Below are positions 1-7,677 of a stretch of 20,773 nucleotides of DNA, piece after piece. Position 1 is the stretch's first letter, and every line of letters begins with the position of its first letter. The stretch comes from Methylobacter sp. GTDB taxonomy: Bacteria; Pseudomonadota; Gammaproteobacteria; Methylococcales; Methylomonadaceae. The notes under the pieces were generated by a model that worked only from the letters and a program-made list of their open reading frames with translations, was not told the DNA's origin and made no database searches. A program made the position numbers and the translations under genes. The stretch lies in assembly GCA_023229605.1 (NCBI GenBank), contig JALNYY010000071.1, positions 1-20,773 on the forward strand, given 5' to 3'.

Positions 1-100
1 TTCACAGCCCATGTAGTGAACCGATGCAATCCAACTTCTGCGGCTAAATGCTTACACCTTTAAATAGTACAACACTTACACGTTTGCAATGCAATACTGG

Positions 101-607
101 CTATCGGGTTTCGGTGACATTATCCAACGCGAGCAGGAGCAATTGTAATTCACCGGTCTGACCAATGATACTGCGGGCGTTGAGCAACATTTTGCGGTAA
201 CCGATAGTAGAAAAATCATGTTCCACTCGATAATTCTCAAATGTCTGGTTGTGCGGCAGGACGGCCTCCAGCAGGCCGCGCAAGGCGGGAATATTCCATT
301 GGCCATCGCCCAATTCATAGATCGGGCGTCCCACGGTTTCTTCCGCCGTGGACTGCACGCAATTCCAGTGTGCCGTCTGTGCCGGTGCCGGAGAGAATGA
401 TGCCGATAGCTTTTTCGGATTGGTCTTCGGCCAGGGAGCGCAGAAAAGTATCGATCGGCATGCGTTGTCCATGGGGTACAGCCGGTACGCTTAGTTGCAA
501 GGCGCTGTGGAAGATGGCCATGTCGCGGTTGGGAGGAGTCACATAGACGCAGCTAGGCGTGACCTGCATTTGATTCCGCGCCTCAACCACCGGCATGGTA
601 GTGGCGC
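101..607 (-). pseudogene. Remnant of a CheB/CheR-PAS chemotaxis-type regulatory protein
   Basis: Two minus-strand fragments in different frames resemble parts of the large CheB-CheR-PAS fusion proteins. The first, about 607 down to 345, reads like a CheB methylesterase domain: MPVVEARNQM, then VYVTPPNRDMAI, RMPIDTFLRSLAEDQ and the catalytic-region motif SGTGTDGT. The second, about 346 down to 104, is in another frame and reads like a PAS domain (EETVGRPIYELGDGQWNIPA, then LLNARSI and LALDNVTETR) followed directly by a stop. The rest of CheB, the whole CheR methyltransferase domain and the linker between them are missing, so a large internal deletion joined the two pieces out of frame near 345. 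The 5' end is also lost, stopping beside a GTCGCGA inverted repeat. It is almost certainly non-functional. Family assignment is by recalled resemblance. Confidence 0.75.
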
Positions 608-634
608 GTCGCGATCACTGCACGCAGTCGCGAC
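608..634. repeat. Inverted repeat with nested hairpin
   Basis: The arms GTCGCGA (608-614) and TCGCGAC (628-634) pair perfectly, and an inner CTGC/GCAG pair lies in the loop. No T-run follows, so it is not a typical intrinsic terminator. It sits exactly where recognisable homology of the CheB remnant ends and may mark a rearrangement joint. Confidence 0.5.
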
Positions 635-713
635 AAAAGTCAATGAATCGAGTGCTCATGATTTCTGCGTTTTTGCATTTGTTAAAAAGACTTTCCGGTA
701 AGCCCTGCCGCTG

Positions 714-742
714 TTGAGAATGCTTCGTTTTTGTGGTTTAAT
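714..742 (+). promoter_or_regulatory. Putative sigma-70 promoter of the nqr operon
   Basis: TTGAGA at 714-719 and TTTAAT at 737-742 are separated by 17 bases, a good match to the -35/-10 consensus. Transcription would begin near 749, leaving a leader of about 90 bases before the nqrA ATG at 839. No other sequence in the 230-base gap upstream of nqrA fits as well. Confidence 0.55.
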
Positions 743-838
743 GCCACCGTTTTACGTCTTAATGCGCCTCTTGTTTTATTTGTACTTGAAATGAAAGGAT
801 GGTTTCGCCGCAACTTGATTGGAGAGCAGGCTCACACT

Positions 839-2188
839 ATGCAATTTAGTATTAAAAAAGGTTTGGATCTACCGATTACCGGAGAGCCCGAACAGGTTAT
901 TGAGGATGGCAATAAGGTTAAGTCCGTTGCGATTCTGGGGATGGATTATGTGGGCATGAAGCCTACTATGATGGTCAGTGAAGGTGATGAGGTCAAGCTG
1001 GGCCAGATACTCTTTACCGACAAGAAGAATCCGGGCGTCAACTTTACTTCACCCGGCGCGGGCGTCGTTAAGTCCATTAATCGCGGCGCCAAGCGGGTTT
1101 TGCAGTCTGTTATTGTCGAGCTGAAAGGAACAGCGCAGGAGTCTTTTGCAAAATATAAAACCGCCGAATTAAATGATTTGTCGGCGGAACAGGTTAAAGC
1201 AAACCTGTTGGCATCCGGGTTGTGGACATCGCTACGCACACGTCCTTACGGCAAAATTCCTGCTGTGGACAGCAAGCCTAGGTCTATTTTTGTGACTGCA
1301 ATCGACACCAGCCCATTAGCGGCAGACCCTGCGGTTATCATCAAAGATCGTGGCGATGATTTTGCCAACGGTTTGGCGGTCATTGCCAAGCTCACGGAAG
1401 GTAAAACGTACGTTTGTAAGGCGGCCGGCGCTGAGATTGCAACAGGCAGCGCCCCCGTCACTGTCGCCGAATTTTCAGGTCCTCATCCTGCGGGATTACC
1501 GAGCACACATATCCATTTCATTGATCCGGTCAGTATAGATAAATTTGTCTGGCACCTGAATTATCAGGCGGTGATCGCAATCGGCGCATTATTCACCACC
1601 GGTAAAATCAATGTTGAACGCGTTGTGTCATTGGCGGGGCCCACCGTTAAAAAACCAAGGTTGATTCGCACCCGTGTCGGCGCCAATATCGATAATTTAG
1701 TTGCCGATCAATTGGAAGCCGTTGAGAACCGGGTGATTTCGGGGTCGGTGCTATACGGACATCTTGCGGCGGATTGGGCGGCTTTTTTGGGTTGTTACAG
1801 CAATCAAATTTCTGCGTTGCAAGAGGGTCGCGCCCGTGAATTATTCGGCTGGATTGTTCCGGGTAAAAACAAATATTCGGCACTGAATGTTTACACGTCA
1901 AGCGTGGATCGTAAGTTGAACCGTAAATTTCCATTAACAACCGATAAAAACGGCAGCAACCGGGCGATTGTTCCCGTTGGCGTTTATGAAGCAGTCATGC
2001 CGCTGGATATTTTGCCTACGCCGCTGCTAAAAGCGTTGGTTGTGGGTGATTCGGATCAGGCTCAATTATTAGGCTGTCTGGAACTTGATGAGGAAGATGT
2101 TTCCTTATTTACGTTTGTGGATCCCGGTAAGCATGACTTCGGTCCTGTTCTGAGAGCGAATTTAACTAAAATTGAGAAGGAAGGATAA
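839..2188 (+). CDS. nqrA: Na+-translocating NADH:quinone oxidoreductase subunit A
   Basis: NqrA is the cytoplasmic-face subunit of Na+-NQR, the membrane complex that oxidises NADH, reduces ubiquinone and pumps sodium ions. The protein has 449 residues, the usual length. It shows the conserved N-terminus MQFSIKKGLDLPITGEPEQV followed by YVGMKPTM, DKKNPGVNFTSPGAG and INRGAKRVLQSV. The reading frame stays open upstream to 731, but homology begins at the ATG at 839. That ATG is preceded by a GGAGAGCAGG ribosome-binding region, and the extra 36 codons would overlap the putative promoter. It is the first gene of nqrABCDEF, and its stop codon directly abuts the nqrB start. Confidence 0.97.
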   Translation: MQFSIKKGLDLPITGEPEQVIEDGNKVKSVAILGMDYVGMKPTMMVSEGDEVKLGQILFTDKKNPGVNFTSPGAGVVKSINRGAKRVLQSVIVELKGTAQESFAKYKTAELNDLSAEQVKANLLASGLWTSLRTRPYGKIPAVDSKPRSIFVTAIDTSPLAADPAVIIKDRGDDFANGLAVIAKLTEGKTYVCKAAGAEIATGSAPVTVAEFSGPHPAGLPSTHIHFIDPVSIDKFVWHLNYQAVIAIGALFTTGKINVERVVSLAGPTVKKPRLIRTRVGANIDNLVADQLEAVENRVISGSVLYGHLAADWAAFLGCYSNQISALQEGRARELFGWIVPGKNKYSALNVYTSSVDRKLNRKFPLTTDKNGSNRAIVPVGVYEAVMPLDILPTPLLKALVVGDSDQAQLLGCLELDEEDVSLFTFVDPGKHDFGPVLRANLTKIEKEG

Positions 2189-3391
2189 ATGTCGCCTAGA
2201 GATATTTTAGACAGTATGGAGCCGCATTTCACTAAAGGTGGGCGGTTCGAAAAGTATTACGGTCTCTACGAGATGGTCGATACTTTTATCTATACGCCGG
2301 CGGATGTAACGCGCGGCACAACGCATGTTCGTGATGGCAATGACCTGAAGCGGACTATGACTTTTGTTGTGATTGCAACGTTTTTTTGCATTTTAATGGC
2401 TTTGTATAACACCGGTTATCAAGCCAATTTAGCTATGGAAGCGATGGGGCTGGAGCAAGCTCAGGATTGGCGTCGTATCCCGATGATGATCTTTGGTTAC
2501 AATACGGCTAATCCGTTTTCCAATCTGGTTCACGGCGCTTTGTATTTCCTGCCTATTTATATAGTCACGCTGGCTGTTGGCGGCGTTTGGGAAGTTTTGT
2601 TCGCAACCGTTCGCGGACATGAAGTGAATGAAGGCTTTCTGGTGTCTTCAATGTTGTACACATTGATTATGCCGCCCGATATGCCTTTATGGCAGGTGGC
2701 TTTAGGCATTTCTTTCGGTATCGTTATCGGCAAGGAAGTGTTTGGCGGTACCGGTAAAAACTTCTTGAACCCTGCGTTGACTGGACGGGCATTTTTATAT
2801 TTCGCTTATCCGGCGTCTATTTCAGGCGATGCCGTTTGGGTCGCAGTTGACGGTTATACGGCAGCTACGCCGTTGGGTTTGGCGGCAAACGGCGGTCTTG
2901 ACGCGGTTTACTCGGCTAATTACAGCTGGATGCAAACATTTTTTGGTTTTGAGCCGGGTTGTCTTGGCGAAACCTCAACGTTGGCCATTTTAATTGGCGC
3001 GGCATTCCTGTTGTATACGCGGGTTGCATCGTACCGCATCATGGGCGGGGTATTTGCCGGTATGGTGGCGACTTCGTTGATGTTTAATATGATAGGCAGC
3101 GACACCAATCACATGTTTGCGATACCTTGGTATTGGCATTTGACAATGGGCGGCTTTGCTTTCGGCATGGTGTATATGGCGACGGATCCGGTCAGTGCGG
3201 CAATGACCGATACCGGCCGCTGGATATTCGGGGCTTTAGTCGGGACTATGACGGTTTTAATTAGGGTTGTTAACCCGGCATTCCCGGAAGGTATTATGCT
3301 GGCAATTCTATTTTCCAACATGTTCGCGCCTACGATTGATTATTTTGTCATTCAGGCCAATATCAGAAGAAGGGTGAAGCGTCATGCTTAA
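2189..3391 (+). CDS. nqrB: Na+-NQR subunit B, FMN- and quinone-binding membrane protein
   Basis: NqrB is a polytopic inner-membrane subunit carrying a covalent FMN and helping to form the ubiquinone and sodium sites. The 400-residue sequence has the cytoplasmic N-terminal segment (1-55) and many hydrophobic segments. The motif VRGHEVNEGF lies at about 141-150, and GKEVFGGTGKNFLNPALTGR at 181-200. The flavinylation motif DGYTAAT places the FMN-bearing threonine at T227 (codon 2867-2869). By alignment offset, G131 and G132 correspond to the Vibrio glycines known from korormicin/HQNO resistance work. The ATG follows the nqrA stop without a gap, and the 3' end overlaps nqrC by 8 bases, so translational coupling is likely. 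Confidence 0.97.
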   Translation: MSPRDILDSMEPHFTKGGRFEKYYGLYEMVDTFIYTPADVTRGTTHVRDGNDLKRTMTFVVIATFFCILMALYNTGYQANLAMEAMGLEQAQDWRRIPMMIFGYNTANPFSNLVHGALYFLPIYIVTLAVGGVWEVLFATVRGHEVNEGFLVSSMLYTLIMPPDMPLWQVALGISFGIVIGKEVFGGTGKNFLNPALTGRAFLYFAYPASISGDAVWVAVDGYTAATPLGLAANGGLDAVYSANYSWMQTFFGFEPGCLGETSTLAILIGAAFLLYTRVASYRIMGGVFAGMVATSLMFNMIGSDTNHMFAIPWYWHLTMGGFAFGMVYMATDPVSAAMTDTGRWIFGALVGTMTVLIRVVNPAFPEGIMLAILFSNMFAPTIDYFVIQANIRRRVKRHA

Positions 3392-4358
3392 TGAAAATAC
3401 TCAAAATGCCGGTCAAGGAAAACTTTGCGCTACGCTTGAAAAATGCGAGCATTACCAAAAGTTTTGTGCGGCGCTCGATAAGTGCGAGCATTACCAAAAA
3501 TTTAAGGCTTACTGCGTCAAGGTTCTAGCCTTAAGCAATGATAGCCTGGAAAAAACTATCGCGATTGCAGTAGCCTTGTGTTTGGTTTGTGCGGTATTGG
3601 TATCAATGGCGGCGGTTGCCTTAAGACCGCTGCAAATCAATAATAAAGAACTGGACATGAAAAGGAATATTCTCGATGTCGCGGGCCTTCTTACTGAGGG
3701 CAGTGATATTGATAAGGCCTTTGCAGAACAAATTGAATCGAAGCTGGTTAACCTGGAAACAGGCGATTATGTGGATAACATGAACGCAGACGAGTACGAC
3801 CAGCGTAAAGCGGCAAAAGACCCCGCGCAAAGTATCGCGATTCCTAAAGAAAAAGATATTGCGCACATTCGTGTTAAGGCGAAAGTAGCTAAAGTCTTTT
3901 TGGTGAAAGAGGGTGGTGCGATCAAATCGATTATTTTGCCTATCAACGGTTATGGGTTGTGGTCAACTTTATACGGCTTTTTGTCTTTAGATCCCGATGG
4001 GCAAACCGTGCAAAGCATCAATTTCTACGATCAGGCGGAAACCCCGGGATTGGGTGGCGAAGTAGTTAATCCTACTTGGCGTGCTTTGTGGAAAGGCAAA
4101 AAAGTTTATGCTGAGACCGAGCAGGGTTCAGCAGAAAAAGGCCTTATAGAAAGTGCTGAGGTTGGCGAGCCTGCGTTGAGCTTGATTAAAGGCGCGGTTG
4201 ACAACACTAAGCCGGGTTCGGAATATCAAGTGGACGGGCTAGCGGGCGCATCGCTGACCAGTACCGGCGTAACCAATTTAATTAGATATTGGATGAGTAA
4301 AGAAGGCTTTGCGCCGTATTTGGCAAAAGTCAGAACGGTTAAAGGAGCGAAATCATGA
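3384..4358 (+). CDS. nqrC: Na+-NQR subunit C with a novel repeat-bearing N-terminal extension
   Basis: NqrC has one N-terminal membrane helix and a periplasmic domain with covalent FMN. The conserved protein begins at about S51 (SNDSLEKTIAIAVALCLV, helix about 58-80, then RPLQ). Residues 1-50 are an extra, presumably cytoplasmic extension. It contains two tandem 13-residue units, 15-27 and 28-40, each ending KCEHYQKF, with cysteines at 15, 21, 28, 34 and 44. No in-frame ATG, GTG or TTG lies between residue 1 and the middle of the membrane helix, so the extension must be translated. The flavinylation motif reads DGLAGAS, putting serine (S290, codon TCG at 4251-4253) where threonine is usual. 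The total of 324 residues is longer than usual for the family. The gene overlaps nqrB by 8 and nqrD by 4 bases. Confidence 0.95.
   Translation: MLNENTQNAGQGKLCATLEKCEHYQKFCAALDKCEHYQKFKAYCVKVLALSNDSLEKTIAIAVALCLVCAVLVSMAAVALRPLQINNKELDMKRNILDVAGLLTEGSDIDKAFAEQIESKLVNLETGDYVDNMNADEYDQRKAAKDPAQSIAIPKEKDIAHIRVKAKVAKVFLVKEGGAIKSIILPINGYGLWSTLYGFLSLDPDGQTVQSINFYDQAETPGLGGEVVNPTWRALWKGKKVYAETEQGSAEKGLIESAEVGEPALSLIKGAVDNTKPGSEYQVDGLAGASLTSTGVTNLIRYWMSKEGFAPYLAKVRTVKGAKS
3426..3503 (+). repeat. Tandem 39-bp repeat encoding 13-residue Cys units in NqrC
   Basis: Two adjacent in-frame 39-bp units (3426-3464 and 3465-3503) encode CATLEKCEHYQKF and CAALDKCEHYQKF. They differ at seven codons. Five changes are synonymous, and the two replacements are conservative (T/A and E/D). 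The CEHYQ core is identical in DNA. This pattern suggests an old duplication kept under protein-level selection. Confidence 0.9.
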
Positions 4359-5035
4359 GCGAAATTTTAAATGATGAAACTAAAAAAGTATTGATTGAGC
4401 CGCTGATTGAGAACAATCCCATCACCTTGCAGGTTCTGGGGATTTGTTCGGCGCTGGCGGTTACTTCACAAATGTCCACTTCGCTGATTATGGCGTTGGC
4501 ATTGACGATGGTAACGGCATTTTCCAGTGCCGCAATCAGTGCGATCAGGAATCATATTCCCAGCAGTATACGGATTATCGTGCAGATGACCATTATCGCC
4601 TCTTTGGTTATTGTGGTGGATCAGCTGTTGAAAGCGTTTGCTTATGAGATCAGCAAGCAATTATCGGTGTTTGTAGGCTTAATTATTACCAACTGTATCG
4701 TAATGGGACGAGCTGAAGGCTATGCGATGAAAAATCCGCCTTTGGAAAGTTTTATAGATGGTATCGGTAACGGTTTAGGCTACAGTTTGATTTTGATTAT
4801 CGTGTCTTTTGTTCGTGAGTTGTTGGGTTCGGGCAAATTGTTGGGTATTGAAATATTGCCCCTGATAAAAGATGGCGGCTGGTATCAACCCAATGGTTTG
4901 ATGTTGTTGCCTCCTAGCGCATTCTTTTTAATCGGTCTGCTTATTTGGGCTGTGCGTCAATGGAAACCCGGGCAACGCGAACAAGTGGAATTTAAAATTA
5001 TGTCGATTGCTCACGGTGAAGGAGGGCATCACTAA
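4355..5035 (+). CDS. nqrD: Na+-NQR subunit D, membrane [2Fe-2S] subunit
   Basis: NqrD is an integral membrane subunit that pairs with NqrE in inverted topology. Together they hold a membrane-embedded [2Fe-2S] centre passing electrons from NqrF towards NqrC. The 226-residue protein is almost wholly hydrophobic. It contains the two cluster cysteines C31 (QVLGICSALAVTSQ) and C114 (ITNCIVMGRAEGYA), matching C29 and C112 of the Vibrio protein with a two-residue offset. Further family motifs are NPPLESFIDGIGNGLGY and VRELLGSGKLLG. The ATG overlaps the nqrC stop by 4 bases and the stop overlaps the nqrE ATG by one base. Confidence 0.97.
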   Translation: MSEILNDETKKVLIEPLIENNPITLQVLGICSALAVTSQMSTSLIMALALTMVTAFSSAAISAIRNHIPSSIRIIVQMTIIASLVIVVDQLLKAFAYEISKQLSVFVGLIITNCIVMGRAEGYAMKNPPLESFIDGIGNGLGYSLILIIVSFVRELLGSGKLLGIEILPLIKDGGWYQPNGLMLLPPSAFFLIGLLIWAVRQWKPGQREQVEFKIMSIAHGEGGHH

Positions 5036-5643
5036 TGGAAGCCTATATCAGCCTCTTTATAAAGGCCGTTTTTATTGAAAATCTGGCGCTGTCCTTCTTT
5101 TTGGGCATGTGTACTTTCATTGCGGTCTCGAAAAAAATCTCCACCGCAATGGGTTTAGGCATTGCGGTTATGATGGTGCAAATTATCACCGTGCCTGCGA
5201 ACAACCTCATCTATCATGCGCTTCTGAAAGAAGATGCGCTGTCATGGATGGGCGTTAAAGGCGTGGATTTGAGCTTTTTGGCGCTGTTAAGCTGCATCGG
5301 TGTGATTGCCGCGTTGGTACAGATTCTGGAAATGATTTTAGATAAATTCTTTCCTGCCCTGTATCACGCGTTGGGTATTTTCTTGCCTTTAATTACAGTG
5401 AACTGCGCCATTTTGGCGGGCAGCTTGTTCATGATCGAGCGTGACTACAATTTCCCTGAAAGTGTCACTTACGGCGTTGGCAGCGGTTTTGGTTGGGCGT
5501 TGGCGATCACCGTTATGGCGGGTGTGCGCGAGAAACTCAAATACAGTGATATACCGGCCGCCTTACAAGGTCTGGGCATCACTTTTATTACCGCAGGTCT
5601 GATGTCGCTTGGCTTCATGGCTTTTTCCGGCATCCAACTTTAG
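5035..5643 (+). CDS. nqrE: Na+-NQR subunit E, membrane [2Fe-2S] subunit
   Basis: NqrE is the partner of NqrD in the membrane core of the sodium pump. The 202-residue sequence is the usual length and has six likely membrane helices. C26 (FFLGMCTFIAVSKK) and C124 (PLITVNCAILAGS) are the expected iron-sulfur ligands facing those of NqrD. The C-terminal part shows YGVGSGFGWALAITVMAGVR, typical of the family. The start codon overlaps the nqrD stop (TAATG), with GGAGGGCATC upstream as a ribosome-binding site, and nqrF begins 12 bases after the stop. Confidence 0.97.
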   Translation: MEAYISLFIKAVFIENLALSFFLGMCTFIAVSKKISTAMGLGIAVMMVQIITVPANNLIYHALLKEDALSWMGVKGVDLSFLALLSCIGVIAALVQILEMILDKFFPALYHALGIFLPLITVNCAILAGSLFMIERDYNFPESVTYGVGSGFGWALAITVMAGVREKLKYSDIPAALQGLGITFITAGLMSLGFMAFSGIQL

Positions 5644-5655
5644 ACAGGTCACAAC

Positions 5656-6876
5656 ATGCTTGAAATTCTTTTAGGGATTATTCTTTTTACGGGCATTGTT
5701 ATCGCGCTGGTGTTTGTCATCATCGGTGCGAAAAACAAATTGGTCGCAGAAGGCGATGTGGAAATTCTGATCAATGACGAAAAGAAAATTCATGTGCCTG
5801 TAGGTTCAAAGTTATTGACTGCGTTGGCGGATAACGGTTTGTTCGTTTCATCGGCTTGCGGCGGCGGCGGTACTTGCGGGCAATGCAAGGTCAAGGTAAA
5901 TTCAGGCGGCGGCGAAATTTTAGCCACTGAATTAAGCCATATTAGCAAACGGGAAGCGGCTCACGGCGAGCGTCTTGCTTGCCAGGTTTCGATTAAGCAC
6001 GACATGAACATTGAAGTCGAAGACAGTGTTTTCGGCGTCAAAAAATGGGAATGTACGGTTAAATCGAATCATAACGTCGCCACTTTCATTAAGGAGCTGG
6101 TGCTGGAATTGCCTGCGGGTGAGGAAATTAACTACCGGGCGGGTGGTTACATTCAGATTGAATGTCCCTCGCACGTTTCCAAATACAGCGATTTCAATGT
6201 CGAAGAACGATTCCGCGACGATTGGAATAAGTTCAACCTATGGCGTTATGTCTCTACCGTAAAAGAGCCTGCGTTACGCGCTTATTCGATGGCAAGTTAT
6301 CCTGAAGAAAAAGAAATTATGCTGAACGTGCGTATTGCGACGCCGCCTCCCGGTGCGCCGGATAGCGTGCCTCCAGGTATCATGTCTTCTTTTATCTTTA
6401 ACCTGAAGCCTGGCGATAAATGTATTGTTTCCGGTCCTTATGGTGAATTCTTTGCCAAAGACACCCAAAATGAAATGGTCTTTGTCGGTGGCGGAGCGGG
6501 TATGGCGCCGATGCGTTCGCATATCTTTGATCAATTACGCAGGCTGAAGTCCAAGCGTAAAATGAGTTTCTGGTATGGCGCCCGTAGTAAGCGTGAAATG
6601 TTCTATGTGGAAGATTTCGATATGCTGGCCAAGGAAAATGATAATTTTGAGTGGCATGTAGCGTTATCTGATCCGTTACCGGAAGATAACTGGACAGGCT
6701 ATACCGGCTTTATCCATAATGTTCTTTTTGAAGAATACATTAAGAACCATCCGGCGCCCGAGGACTGCGAGTTTTACATGTGCGGGCCGCCAATGATGAA
6801 CTCGGCAGTGATCAAGATGCTGCTGGATAACGGCGTAGAGCCGGAAAATATCCTGCTGGATGATTTTGGCGGGTAA
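5656..6876 (+). CDS. nqrF: Na+-NQR subunit F, NADH-oxidising [2Fe-2S]/FAD subunit
   Basis: NqrF is the electron entry point of Na+-NQR: NADH reduces FAD, which reduces a [2Fe-2S] ferredoxin-type centre. The 406-residue protein has one N-terminal membrane helix (about 1-24). A ferredoxin domain follows with ligands C68, C74, C77 and C109 in SSACGGGGTCGQC and LACQV. Next is a reductase module with the FAD motif RAYS (208-211). The NADH-binding region has GGGAGMAP (278-285) and CGPPMM (376-381), and the protein ends DDFGG. All key residues are present. It closes the tightly packed operon, and a palindrome and a strong terminator follow. Confidence 0.98.
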   Translation: MLEILLGIILFTGIVIALVFVIIGAKNKLVAEGDVEILINDEKKIHVPVGSKLLTALADNGLFVSSACGGGGTCGQCKVKVNSGGGEILATELSHISKREAAHGERLACQVSIKHDMNIEVEDSVFGVKKWECTVKSNHNVATFIKELVLELPAGEEINYRAGGYIQIECPSHVSKYSDFNVEERFRDDWNKFNLWRYVSTVKEPALRAYSMASYPEEKEIMLNVRIATPPPGAPDSVPPGIMSSFIFNLKPGDKCIVSGPYGEFFAKDTQNEMVFVGGGAGMAPMRSHIFDQLRRLKSKRKMSFWYGARSKREMFYVEDFDMLAKENDNFEWHVALSDPLPEDNWTGYTGFIHNVLFEEYIKNHPAPEDCEFYMCGPPMMNSAVIKMLLDNGVEPENILLDDFGG

Positions 6877-6896
6877 GTAATCAATAGGCTTCAATC

Positions 6897-6923
6897 GCTG
6901 GGTTACGCTAAAGCCAACCCAGC
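6897..6923. repeat. Palindromic intergenic element
   Basis: The arms GCTGGGTT (6897-6904) and AACCCAGC (6916-6923) pair perfectly, and an inner GCT/AGC can extend the pairing. It resembles the short palindromes of GGGTTACGC type scattered between genes in many gammaproteobacteria and cyanobacteria. It lies just before the nqrF terminator and has no T-run of its own. Confidence 0.5.
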
Positions 6924-6928
6924 CTACA

Positions 6929-6962
6929 CGAGGAGCTCGGCTTTGCCGGCTCCTCGTTTTTT
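6929..6962 (+). terminator. Intrinsic terminator after nqrF
   Basis: CGAGGAGC (6929-6936) pairs with GCTCCTCG (6949-6956), an inner CGG/CCG extends the stem, and six T residues follow directly. It separates nqrABCDEF from nqrM, so nqrM needs read-through or its own promoter. Confidence 0.85.
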
Positions 6963-6997
6963 ATTGTAGGCCTTTACAAATTTTACGAGGTGATACC

Positions 6998-7189
6998 ATG
7001 ACTTATTTTCTAGTGACTTTTGTTTTCATGGCTTTTGTGATCGCCATTATGGCGATAGGCGTTATTTTCGGTAGACGCGCTATTAAAGGATCATGCGGCG
7101 GCGTCGCAAACAGCGGAGATTGTGTTTGTGTGGAAAAATGTGATAAAAGAAAGAAAATGGAAGCGGAAGCGCGTTTGAATCAAGGATAG
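6998..7189 (+). CDS. nqrM: Na+-NQR maturation factor NqrM (DUF539)
   Basis: NqrM is a small membrane-anchored protein required for assembly of Na+-NQR. It is thought to help deliver iron to the cysteines of NqrD/NqrE. The 63-residue sequence has one N-terminal membrane helix (about 3-24), then GVIFGRRAIKGSCGG and a cysteine cluster C33, C42, C44 and C48, followed by a basic tail. A good ribosome-binding site (GAGGTG) precedes the ATG. In Vibrio, apbE lies between nqrF and nqrM; here that slot holds only a palindrome and a terminator. Identification rests on length, the helix, the SCGG motif and operon context. Confidence 0.93.
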   Translation: MTYFLVTFVFMAFVIAIMAIGVIFGRRAIKGSCGGVANSGDCVCVEKCDKRKKMEAEARLNQG

Positions 7190-7234
7190 TTGGTCTGCTT
7201 TACATATCCGGCATTTATGGCTTCGATTGTTGAG

Positions 7235-7263
7235 TTACGCAAAGACTCCCATTTTTTTATAAC
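7235..7263 (+). promoter_or_regulatory. Putative promoter of the CBS-domain gene
   Basis: TTACGC (7235-7240) and TATAAC (7258-7263) are spaced by 17 bases, directly upstream of an AGGAG ribosome-binding site at 7271-7275. The -10 element is good and the -35 is weak. A start site near 7270 would give a very short leader. Confidence 0.4.
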
Positions 7264-7281
7264 AACAATCAGGAGCTTACT

Positions 7282-7677
7282 ATGCTGTCGAAAATTACTG
7301 TTGAAGATTATATGTCGAAAAGATTGGTTACGCTTACTAAGGATGCCAATGTAGTCGATGCCGTAAGAAAATTACTGGATCATAAAATCACTAGCGCGCC
7401 GGTTGTTGATCAGAGAGGTCAGCTGTTGGGTATGTTTTCTGAAATAGACGCGATGAAAATTGTTCTCGAAGCTGTTTATAATCAAAGTATGAGCGGCAAG
7501 GTTGGCGATTATATGAGTACAGAAATCATTAGCGTTGACGCCGACGCCAGTATTGTCGATTTGGCCGAGAAGTTTGAGCAGACTTCAGTCAGAAGTCTTC
7601 CTGTTTTTCAGGATAACGAGTTGGTCGGAATTGTCAGTCGTACAGATGTCCTAAGGGCTTTGGCTTCAAGCAATTAA
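7282..7677 (+). CDS. Two-CBS-domain protein
   Basis: The protein consists of little more than a pair of CBS domains, roughly residues 8-62 and 72-128, in 131 residues. Each opens with the typical pattern: DYMSKRLVTLTKDANVVDAV for the first and DYMSTEIISVDADASIVDLA for the second. They contain the expected SAPVVDQRGQLLGMFSEIDA and SLPVFQDNELVGIVSRTDVL segments. Paired CBS domains usually bind adenine nucleotides and act as energy or redox sensors, but no effector domain is present, so the target is unknown. The ATG has a strong AGGAG site 6 bases upstream. It follows nqrM but has its own putative promoter, so a link to Na+-NQR is only positional. Confidence 0.92.
   Translation: MLSKITVEDYMSKRLVTLTKDANVVDAVRKLLDHKITSAPVVDQRGQLLGMFSEIDAMKIVLEAVYNQSMSGKVGDYMSTEIISVDADASIVDLAEKFEQTSVRSLPVFQDNELVGIVSRTDVLRALASSN

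Noticed and set aside
731..838. Upstream extension of nqrA by 36 codons
   Set aside because: It overlaps the putative promoter, has no homology to NqrA, and the ATG at 839 has a ribosome-binding site and a conserved start.
3426..3503. Tandem repeat as a CRISPR-like or non-coding array
   Set aside because: There are only two adjacent units without spacers. They are in frame within nqrC, and the substitutions follow codon positions.
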